A stretch of DNA of 5,996 bases from Frankiales bacterium (GTDB taxonomy: Bacteria; Actinomycetota; Actinomycetes; Mycobacteriales; SCTD01): assembly GCA_025464915.1 (NCBI GenBank), contig JAODNF010000464.1:1-5996 (forward strand), in the 5' to 3' direction. This document shows, piece after piece, positions 1-5,650 of this stretch. The notes under the pieces were generated by a model. It ran no database searches, was not told the DNA's origin, and saw only the letters and a list, made by a program, of their open reading frames with translations. The position numbers were made by a program, and so were the translations under genes. Positions within the stretch are counted from its first letter, which is position 1. Every line of letters begins with the position of its first letter.

Positions 1-900
1 ATAGCGGGCCACGGCCTCGGACGTCTCGGCGATCTGCGCCGCCGTCGCCGCCAGCTCCTCGATCGTCGACGTGGTCTCGGACACGGCGCTGCTCTGCTGC
101 GTCGCAGACGCCGCGTGCTCCTCCGCCATCGCCAGCAGCTCACCCGCCGAGGCCGCGATCTGCTCGCCACCGCTCCGCACGCTGCCGACGATCTGGCGCA
201 GGTTGCCGAGGGTGTCGTTGAAGTTGCTGGAGAGCCTGGCCAGCTGCTGGTGGTCGGTGACCGAGGCCGCGACCGCGAGGTCGCCCTCGGCGGCGCGCTC
301 CAGCACGGAGGACAGCTCGTCGACGCGCTCCTCGAGCTCCTTGCGGTCAGCCCGGGCCTTCTCGCGCAGGGACCAGACGGCGGCGCTGAGCGAGGAGTTG
401 AACCAGGCAACGATCGGGAAGATCGATCCCACGAGGATCAGGGAGCCGAGGTGACCCTCGTTCAACGTGTGGGCGACCGCCGAGGAGACCACGACACCAG
501 CCGTGGCAGCGAAGCCGAATAGCGCCGCCTGCCAGCCCTTCATGGAGACCGCGGCGAACAGCACGACACCGATGAAGCAGAACCAGAACGGGCCGGCGAT
601 CCCGCCGACGACGGCACTGGAGCCGGTGCACCAGACCGTGTCGCTGATGAGCAGCAGGGCGCGGATGACGGTGATGTTCTTGAGCACGAAGTGCGAGCGC
701 ATCGCGAGCGACGGCAGCGCCGTGAGGAAGGCGGTGACGACGACGCCGAAGCACTGCCAGCCGTAGTAGGCGTACTGGTGGATGACGATCCCGTCAGGGC
801 TGGCCACGTTCGCCATCACGGCGACGGCCACGGTCGCAACGACCAGGCACATCCACGTCATCACCGCCGCCGCACGCGCCAGCCGGATCGAGTAGTCCAC
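1..900 (-). CDS. Methyl-accepting chemotaxis protein with six-helix membrane sensor (N-terminal part, runs off the window)
   Basis: The visible 300 residues are the N-terminal part of a chemoreceptor that senses a signal and controls CheA through CheW. Six hydrophobic segments are visible at about residues 8-31, 44-62, 81-101, 103-120, 124-143 and 151-177, joined by short loops, so there is no room for a periplasmic Cache or four-helix sensor. Residues 180-200 form a charged coiled coil. It leads into a HAMP-like stretch at about 200-240 containing AAEGDLAV. Heptad-patterned MCP helix follows, with SAVSETTSTIEELAATAAQI at 271-290. The conserved hairpin tip lies beyond the window. The start is GTG at 900, chosen because AAGGAG sits 7 nt upstream. 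The gene lies 26 bp behind cheW and is probably cotranscribed with it. The MCP assignment is firm; the ligand is unknown. Confidence 0.9.
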   Translation of the reverse strand, partial: MDYSIRLARAAAVMTWMCLVVATVAVAVMANVASPDGIVIHQYAYYGWQCFGVVVTAFLTALPSLAMRSHFVLKNITVIRALLLISDTVWCTGSSAVVGGIAGPFWFCFIGVVLFAAVSMKGWQAALFGFAATAGVVVSSAVAHTLNEGHLGSLILVGSIFPIVAWFNSSLSAAVWSLREKARADRKELEERVDELSSVLERAAEGDLAVAASVTDHQQLARLSSNFNDTLGNLRQIVGSVRSGGEQIAASAGELLAMAEEHAASATQQSSAVSETTSTIEELAATAAQIAETSEAVARY

Positions 901-907
901 GGTCAGT

Positions 908-913
908 CTCCTT
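908..913 (-). promoter_or_regulatory. Shine-Dalgarno site of the chemoreceptor gene
   Basis: AAGGAG on the minus strand lies 7 nt before the GTG at 900. It is the strongest ribosome binding site near a GTG start in this window, and it fixes the receptor's start despite the non-ATG codon. Confidence 0.75.
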
Positions 914-926
914 CGGGGGCAGGCGT

Positions 927-1394
927 TCAGCCCGCGCGGCGTGCGCGCGGCAGAGCATCGGTGAGTCGGTAGAGGGCCTCGAGGTCAAGCACGCCGCACG
1001 GGCCGCCGGCGTCGGTCGTCTGGCCCATCAGCAGGTCGGACGCGGAGTCGGGGAGGTGGGCGAGGACGGGCTCGAGCTGCTCGAGCTCGAGCATGTGGGT
1101 GCCTTCGACGCCCTCGGTCAGCAGTCCGACGGCGACGTTGCCGCGGTGCAGCACGACCAGGCGCGCCCGACGGTCGAACGCGCCGGTGGGGGCGGCGAGC
1201 AGCGGGCGCAGGTCGAGGACCGCGAGGACCCGCCCACGCCAGTTGGCGACACCGGCGAGCCAGCTCGGTACGCCTGGGACCCTGGTCAGGCCGGGCGGGC
1301 GACCGACCTCGGCGACCGACTGCATCGGCAGCGCGTAGCGGGACCCACCGAGGCGCACGACGACGACCTCGGTGACCTCCGGCTGCTCCTCCAC
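927..1394 (-). CDS. CheW-like chemotaxis coupling protein
   Basis: This is a single CheW domain of 155 residues, the usual length for the family. CheW is a cytoplasmic adaptor that links chemoreceptors to the kinase CheA. Visible landmarks are the N-terminal strand with GGSRYALPMQSVAEV (16-30), the NWRGRVLAVLDLRPLL block (51-66) matching the family pattern LRGxVxPVxDLR, GLLTEGVEG (90-98), and the terminal GVLDLEALYRL (134-144). The Pro usually found in the central block is Ala here. The GTG at 1394 lies 7 bp after the stop of the upstream membrane-protein gene and has no clear Shine-Dalgarno, so coupled translation is likely. An internal GTG at codon 13 would remove part of the first strand and is less likely. 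The chemoreceptor gene follows 26 bp downstream. No CheA is visible in the window. Confidence 0.9.
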   Translation of the reverse strand: MEEQPEVTEVVVVRLGGSRYALPMQSVAEVGRPPGLTRVPGVPSWLAGVANWRGRVLAVLDLRPLLAAPTGAFDRRARLVVLHRGNVAVGLLTEGVEGTHMLELEQLEPVLAHLPDSASDLLMGQTTDAGGPCGVLDLEALYRLTDALPRARRAG

Positions 1395-1401
1395 GTGAGC
1401 G

Positions 1402-1770
1402 TCATCGGCTGGTTGAGCCCCGAGGTGTAGTCCCGACGACCGCTCCGATGACAGCGGCGAGCGCCCCGACGGCGATGAGCCCGAACCCGCGGCCGTTCCC
1501 GAGGACGATCAGGTCACCCTCGGGGCGCTTCGACCCGAGAACCATGACCAGGGCCAACCAGAGCACGCCCGGCACGACCGCACCCGCCGTCCGGCCGGTG
1601 ATCCGACCCCCGGCCCAGGTCAGGAGCGGGTTCGCGACGGCGGCGACGAGCGCAGCGACAGGCAGCGGGTGCCCGAAGGGACGGGTGGCGGTGAGGACCG
1701 CCTCGGCCAGCGCGAGCTCGACGGTGAGGACGAGCACCAGCACGTAGGCGGCACCGGTCCTCACCGGCAC
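1402..1770 (-). CDS. Small four-helix membrane protein, DUF6113-like
   Basis: This is a 122-residue integral membrane protein of unknown function. Four hydrophobic segments are visible at about residues 5-26, 36-54, 62-80 and 97-115. The loop between the third and fourth holds KRPEGDLIVLG (81-91), which I recall as typical of the actinobacterial DUF6113 family often encoded beside mshB. The family name is from memory and was not checked by profile search. The open frame extends back to 1944 inside the upstream protease gene, but that extension is low-complexity Ser/Arg/Pro shadow sequence. Real candidate starts are the adjacent GTG codons at 1773 and 1770, or GTG at 1764. None has a Shine-Dalgarno, and they lie next to the upstream TAG (1775-1777), so coupling by termination-reinitiation is likely. 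The stop lies 7 bp before cheW. Confidence 0.7.
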   Translation of the reverse strand: MPVRTGAAYVLVLVLTVELALAEAVLTATRPFGHPLPVAALVAAVANPLLTWAGGRITGRTAGAVVPGVLWLALVMVLGSKRPEGDLIVLGNGRGFGLIAVGALAAVIGAVVGTTPRGSTSR

Positions 1771-1774
1771 CACA

Positions 1775-3700
1775 CTAGGAGGCGGGAAGCTCGCTGGGGT
1801 CGCGCAGGTCGATGGTCTGGTCCAGCCGGGCTGCCTGGGCGGCCTCGAGGACCTCGGTGATCTCCCGGCCGAGCAGCTCGTGCCGCTCGACGAGGGCGTC
1901 GCGCAGCGCCTCGACGAGGTGCCGGTTCTCGAGAAGCAGGTCACGGGCGCGCTGCTTGTGCTTCTGGAGGACGTCCTCCACGGCCTGCCGCCCCTGCGTG
2001 TCGGCGAGCACGCGCCCCACGATGTTGGTGTCGCTGAAGGCGCTGTTCTGCACCGCCAGGTAGGAGATCAAGGACTGCTCCATGCCGTAGCCGCCGACCA
2101 TCTCCGCCGCGCAGTTGGTGGCGTACAGCAGGTCGCCCCCAGGACCGGTGGAGACGTCGCCGAAGAAGATCTCCTCGGCGCACTGGCCGCCCATCGCGAT
2201 CTGGATGAGGGCCTCGAGCTCGGTGCGAGACCGGGTGTAGACGTCGTGCTTGTCGCCGTGGGCCAGCATGCCCAGGGCACCCTTGCGCTTGATGATCGTC
2301 AGGATCTCCAGGCGGCGGTGCGGCGCCGTCAGGTACGCCATGGTCGCGTGACCGGCCTCGTGCGTCGCGATGAGCTGCCGCTCGTGGTCGGTGTACTCGA
2401 CCGGCTGCCCGACGCCGACCTCGATGGTCATGCGGGCGTGCTCCACGTCTGCCCAGGTCATGGACTTGCCGCCTCGGCGGACAGCGAACACGAGCGCCTC
2501 GTCGAGGAGGTTCTCGAGCATCGCGGGCGAGTAGCCGATCGTGGTCGCCGCCAAGGCGTCACGGCGCTCGTCGTCGAGCTCGTCGCTGTGCGCCTTCTTG
2601 GCGAGGAAGTAGTCGATGAGCTCGCGGCGCGACGCCTTGGCCGGGAGCTCGAACGCGATCTTGCGGTCGAAGCGGCCGGGCCGGAGCAGCGCGGGGTCGA
2701 GGGAGGAGGCGCGGTTGGTGGCGGCCACGATGAGCACGTTGGGGACCGAGGCCTGGGGGCTGCGCAGCTGACGCCCCGCGGGCAGCATCAGGTTGATGAC
2801 GCCGAGCAGCTTGCCCTGGAGCTTCTGAGTCCCCGTCAGCTGGTCGAACGACTGCATCTGGACGAGCAGCTCGTTGACGATGCTCGAGGTGTCGCTGCCG
2901 CCCGTGAAGCCGTTCGTGACCAGGGTCGAGGCGCCGTGCGAGTAGGTGCCGGGCAGGCTCATCGTCCCCGAGCAGCCCATCGCCACGGTGCTCATCGGGG
3001 TCATCGCCGTGGACACGCCGGACCGGCTGGCGGCGATGACGTCGATCTCCTCGATGAAGGCGATCGCGCCGCCCTCCTTGAGGGCGATCTTGTGCAGCGA
3101 CTTGAAGAAGGCCCGCACCTTGCGCGAGCTCGCACCCTGGAAGGAGCTGACGAACTGGGTGCCCGAGGCGAACAGGAACGGCACGCCGGCCTCGCGCGCC
3201 ATCGCCCTGGCGAGGTGCGTCTTGCCGGTGCCCGGGGGGCCCTCGAAGAGCACGCCGCGACGCGGCTTGCCGCCCATGGCGTCGGCGAACGTGCGGTGGG
3301 CGAGGAACAGGTTGAGGGTCTTGATCGCCTCGTCCTTCACGCCGTCGATGCCGACGACGTCGTCGAGGCGCGTGGACAGCTGGTCGGACCGGTAGACCGT
3401 GTGCGGCGACTTGCCGGTGACGAGGAACTGCAGGGCCAGGATGACGATCATCGACAGGAAGAACAGGCCGGTGATCGCGTAGATCGGGTCCATGTGCGGC
3501 ACCGGCACCAGGGACTGGCCCTCGTCCTTGAGGAGCAGTCGCAGCGCGACGGTGTCGACGAGAGCGAAGCCGACCACGAGAGCCCGGATCCAGCGCTTCT
3601 GCACCGCCGCCGCCCGCGACCTGCCCACGTCGGCCGTCGACATCGAGACCAGACCCCCGCCCAGGCTGGAGAGAAGGGTGGCCTGGCTCTGGTCGCTCAT
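1775..3700 (-). CDS. Divergent FtsH-like membrane AAA+ zinc metalloprotease
   Basis: This 641-residue protein has FtsH architecture: ATP-driven unfolding and degradation of membrane or cytoplasmic proteins at the inner membrane. A cytoplasmic tail of about 36 residues precedes TM1 (37-57), a loop of only about 14 residues, and TM2 (72-94). AAA landmarks: Walker A GPPGTGKT (154-161), pore motif FQG (187-189) where FtsH usually has FVG, Walker B FIEEID (215-220) where FtsH has FIDEID, sensor AATNR (326-330), and arginine fingers R340 and R343 in LLRPGRFDR. The peptidase domain has HEAGH (447-451) and a third metal ligand D523 in STGPGGDLLYAT, so proteolytic activity is predicted. About 30 extra residues lie on each side of the helix containing NELLVQM, between Walker B and the sensor. 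The ATG at 3700 has CAGGAG 7 nt upstream. It is the first gene of a probable operon with the DUF6113-like gene, cheW and the chemoreceptor. It is not a canonical housekeeping FtsH, so no symbol is given. Confidence 0.9.
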   Translation of the reverse strand: MSDQSQATLLSSLGGGLVSMSTADVGRSRAAAVQKRWIRALVVGFALVDTVALRLLLKDEGQSLVPVPHMDPIYAITGLFFLSMIVILALQFLVTGKSPHTVYRSDQLSTRLDDVVGIDGVKDEAIKTLNLFLAHRTFADAMGGKPRRGVLFEGPPGTGKTHLARAMAREAGVPFLFASGTQFVSSFQGASSRKVRAFFKSLHKIALKEGGAIAFIEEIDVIAASRSGVSTAMTPMSTVAMGCSGTMSLPGTYSHGASTLVTNGFTGGSDTSSIVNELLVQMQSFDQLTGTQKLQGKLLGVINLMLPAGRQLRSPQASVPNVLIVAATNRASSLDPALLRPGRFDRKIAFELPAKASRRELIDYFLAKKAHSDELDDERRDALAATTIGYSPAMLENLLDEALVFAVRRGGKSMTWADVEHARMTIEVGVGQPVEYTDHERQLIATHEAGHATMAYLTAPHRRLEILTIIKRKGALGMLAHGDKHDVYTRSRTELEALIQIAMGGQCAEEIFFGDVSTGPGGDLLYATNCAAEMVGGYGMEQSLISYLAVQNSAFSDTNIVGRVLADTQGRQAVEDVLQKHKQRARDLLLENRHLVEALRDALVERHELLGREITEVLEAAQAARLDQTIDLRDPSELPAS

Positions 3701-3707
3701 GGGGCTG

Positions 3708-3713
3708 CTCCTG
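3708..3713 (-). promoter_or_regulatory. Shine-Dalgarno site of the FtsH-like gene
   Basis: CAGGAG on the minus strand lies 7 nt upstream of the ATG at 3700 and supports that start. Confidence 0.7.
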
Positions 3714-3740
3714 AGAAACGGGGGGATGCTGGAAAGCGGA

Positions 3741-3763
3741 GGACGGGGCCTGCGACCCCGTCC
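3741..3763 (-). terminator. GC-rich hairpin between mshB and the FtsH-like gene
   Basis: A perfect 8-bp stem GGACGGGG/CCCCGTCC encloses a 7-nt loop. It lies about 80 bp past the mshB stop and about 40 bp before the FtsH-like start. On the minus strand it is followed by TCCGCTTTCC rather than a clean T-run. It may be an actinobacterial-type terminator for mshB without a U-tract, or a structured 5' leader of the protease mRNA. The hairpin is seen directly; its role is inferred. Confidence 0.45.
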
Positions 3764-3790
3764 GTTGCTCCCCTAGATCCTGCGTCCTGG

Positions 3791-3810
3791 AACGCTCCGT
3801 GACCAGCGTT
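3791..3810. repeat. Inverted repeat AACGCT-N8-AGCGTT, possible operator
   Basis: Perfect 6-bp arms are separated by 8 nt within the 145-bp region upstream of the FtsH-like gene. The spacing is close to that of a dimeric repressor site. A second, wider inverted repeat (GTGACCA at 3799-3805 and TGGTCAC at 3843-3849) overlaps it and reaches into the mshB stop codon. I recognise no known operator, such as the HspR or HrcA boxes. The intergenic region holds no convincing ORF. Confidence 0.3.
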
Positions 3811-3845
3811 GAGCGTGGACACCACCCGGATGGCCTATCAAGTGG

Positions 3846-4676
3846 TCACTCAGCGCCACCGAAGAGGTCGGATTCCACTCCGGTTCGGATCCCGTCGGCG
3901 CAGATGAAGTACTCGTAGCCCATCGCCTCCTGCCCGACGTTGTCCGACAGCGCGAAGAACGGGCCGTCGACCGAGATCTGGGTGGCGTGGGCCCGCATCG
4001 CCGCCAGCTTCTGCGGCAGCTGGGCCCGCGCGTCGACCCGGTGGGTGACCTCCTCGTCAGGGTTGCCGAACGGCAGGTCGTCGGCCCTCTCGACGCCCAG
4101 GAAGCTCGTGGTGTCGCCGGCCGCGCGGAGCGCGTCGATGCCGGCCTGCAGCACGCTCTTGGGGAAGGCCGTGAAGAACAGCCTCGGCCCCGGCTCCTGA
4201 GCCAGCGCGGCGACGGTCACCCGATGCGCCTGGATGTGGTCCGGGTGCCCGTAGCCGCCGTTGTCGTCGTACGTCACCACCACCTGCGGCCGCACCTCGC
4301 GGATGACCTCCGCGAGCAGCTCGGCCGCCTTGTCGACGTCCGCCCGCCAGAAGCACCGCGGGTCGTCGTTCGGCGGGGTCCCCATCATCCCGCTGTCACG
4401 CCACCGGCCCGGCCCGCCGAGGAAGCGGTGGTCGGTCACCCCCAGGGCCGCGCAGGCCCTCGCCAGCTCACCGATCCGGTAGGTGCCCAGCACGTCGGCC
4501 TGGTCGCTCGCCAGGTTGCGCAGCTCGGGCGGGATGATCTCCCCCTCGTCGCCGAGGGTGCAGGTCACGAGGGTCACGTGGGCGCCGTCGGCGGCGTACT
4601 TCGCCATCGTCGCCCCTGATCCGATCGTCTCGTCGTCAGGGTGGGCGTGGACGAGGAGCAGCCGCCTGTCGGTCAT
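3846..4676 (-). CDS. mshB: N-acetyl-1-D-myo-inositol-2-amino-2-deoxy-alpha-D-glucopyranoside deacetylase (mycothiol biosynthesis)
   Basis: MshB is a cytosolic zinc enzyme that removes the acetyl group from GlcNAc-inositol, giving GlcN-inositol, the substrate for cysteine ligation by MshC in mycothiol synthesis. The 276-residue protein has the LmbE/PIG-L fold signature AHPDDE (11-16): H12 and D15 are the expected metal ligands and D14 the catalytic base. The second signature GYGHPDHIQAH spans 141-151, with H144 and the third metal ligand H147. Family-specific blocks TCTLGDEGEIIPPELRN (38-54), YRIGEL and GGPGRWRDSGMMGTP are present and separate MshB from the related amidase Mca. The ATG at 4676 has only a weak upstream purine stretch. 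The start lies 35 bp from the divergent Hpt gene. The gene appears intact. Confidence 0.95.
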   Translation of the reverse strand: MTDRRLLLVHAHPDDETIGSGATMAKYAADGAHVTLVTCTLGDEGEIIPPELRNLASDQADVLGTYRIGELARACAALGVTDHRFLGGPGRWRDSGMMGTPPNDDPRCFWRADVDKAAELLAEVIREVRPQVVVTYDDNGGYGHPDHIQAHRVTVAALAQEPGPRLFFTAFPKSVLQAGIDALRAAGDTTSFLGVERADDLPFGNPDEEVTHRVDARAQLPQKLAAMRAHATQISVDGPFFALSDNVGQEAMGYEYFICADGIRTGVESDLFGGAE

Positions 4677-4711
4677 GCCCGCCAGGGTAGGAGTCGTGAG
4701 AGGCTCGCCGC

Positions 4712-5056
4712 GTGACGGTGGACCCCTCGGTGCTGGACGGGCTCACAGCGCGCCTCGGGGACAAGGCGGCCGGATTCCGCGCCAGCCTCATCCGGACCTG
4801 GCGCGACGAGTGCACCAGTCGGCTCCGCGGTCTCGACGACGCCGTCGCGAGCGGCGACCGCGACGCCGTGATGGTCGTTGCGCACACCCTGAGGTCGAGC
4901 GCCGCGGCCCTGGGCGCCTCGGTCCTCGCCGCCACGTGTGAGGACGTCGAGTCCGCCCTGCGCGCAGGCGAGGCCCGTGACCTGGCGGCCGATGCCGCAG
5001 CGCTCAAGGCCGACACCGCCGCCGCCGACGCCGAGTTCACCCGCCTCTGGGGCTGA
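4712..5056 (+). CDS. Stand-alone Hpt (histidine phosphotransfer) domain protein
   Basis: This 114-residue all-helical protein is a single Hpt domain, which carries a phosphoryl group on histidine between response-regulator receiver domains or hybrid kinases. The signature VVAHTLRSSAAALGA spans 55-69, with H58 the expected phosphorylated residue. The common Lys-Gly after the HxL is Arg-Ser here, a variation that keeps a basic residue. The rest is Ala-rich amphipathic helix without a membrane segment. The GTG at 4712 has GAGAGG 8 nt upstream; a second in-frame GTG lies two codons on. It is the only plus-strand gene in the window, divergent from mshB and convergent with yqgE. Nearby cheW and chemoreceptor genes suggest, but do not prove, a role in the same signalling network. 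The partner kinase is not in the window. Confidence 0.85.
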   Translation: MTVDPSVLDGLTARLGDKAAGFRASLIRTWRDECTSRLRGLDDAVASGDRDAVMVVAHTLRSSAAALGASVLAATCEDVESALRAGEARDLAADAAALKADTAAADAEFTRLWG

Positions 5057-5061
5057 GCCCC
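5049..5061. terminator. Short hairpin at the convergent hpt/yqgE ends
   Basis: GGGGC-TGA-GCCCC forms a perfect 5-bp GC stem whose loop is the hpt stop codon itself. It sits between convergent genes only 18 bp apart and could slow transcription from either side. There is no T-run, and the stem is short, so this is a weak call. Confidence 0.3.
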
Positions 5062-5074
5062 CTCGGCCGTGGAG

Positions 5075-5623
5075 TCAGTTGAGGGCGACATCGGGCGGGT
5101 AGGTCGCGGCGAGCGCGAGGGGTGGTCCCTGGCGACGCAGGACCGCCCGCCACAGGGTCGAGGGGTCCGGCGAGAACGGGTCGGACGGCAGGGCGTCGAG
5201 CACCCACCAGGCGCCCTCCTCGACCTCGGCCTCGAGCTGCCCCGCCGACCACCCGGAGTACCCCGCGAACACCCGCACCTCCTGGACGGGATCGGCCGCG
5301 TCGACGTCGAGGTCGACGGTCCCGAGCCACGGCGCACCAGGGACGGGTACGACGGACGGCGACGCCTGCGGGGAGCTCAGGCGGGCGAGGCAGATCGCCG
5401 CCGACTCCTGCACCGGGCCGCCGAGGAAGACCACCACCGGGTCGGGGGCGAGCAGCGCCCACCCGGGGAGCACCTCGCCGAGCGGCGTCTCGGTGGGCCG
5501 GTTCAGGACGACGCCCAGGGCGCCGTCCTCGGCGGAGTGCTGGACGAGCTGCACGACGGTCCGGCTGAAGCTCGGGTCGTCGAGCGAGGGCGTGGCGACG
5601 AGCAGCCGGCCTTCCCAGGTCAC
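5075..5623 (-). CDS. YqgE/AlgH family protein (DUF179)
   Basis: This 182-residue soluble protein belongs to a widespread family of poorly defined function; AlgH in Pseudomonas was linked to alginate regulation. It has the family blocks in order: GRLLVATPSLDDPSFSRTVV (5-24) with the DPxF motif, GALGVVLNRPT (34-44), FLGGPVQ (66-72), and VFAGYSGWSAGQLEAEV (118-134) followed by a WW pair. Length is normal and no motif is broken. The start is GTG at 5623, 27 bp after the typA stop on the same strand, with only a weak purine stretch (GAGCGG) before it. Coupling to typA transcription is likely. It converges with hpt, with 18 bp between the ends. Confidence 0.9.
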   Translation of the reverse strand: MTWEGRLLVATPSLDDPSFSRTVVQLVQHSAEDGALGVVLNRPTETPLGEVLPGWALLAPDPVVVFLGGPVQESAAICLARLSSPQASPSVVPVPGAPWLGTVDLDVDAADPVQEVRVFAGYSGWSAGQLEAEVEEGAWWVLDALPSDPFSPDPSTLWRAVLRRQGPPLALAATYPPDVALN

Positions 5624-5650
5624 CCGCTCAACGTAGTGCGGACGTCCCGG

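Noticed and set aside
1771..1944. N-terminal extension of the DUF6113-like gene into the protease gene
   Set aside because: The extension is Ser/Arg/Pro-rich shadow of the protease C-terminus; the membrane protein proper begins at the GTG cluster after the protease stop.
1880..3802. 640-codon plus-strand ORF opposite the FtsH-like gene
   Set aside because: It is antisense to a protein with clear motifs throughout, and its translation is low-complexity Arg/Gly/Val/Leu/His typical of high-GC shadow frames.
3836..3841. TTGATA on the minus strand as a -35 box for the protease operon
   Set aside because: No acceptable -10 hexamer lies 16-18 bp downstream, so no promoter is called.
5640..5647. 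GGACGTCC palindrome between typA and yqgE
   Set aside because: An 8-bp palindrome is common by chance in GC-rich DNA and it has no loop, T-run or second copy nearby.
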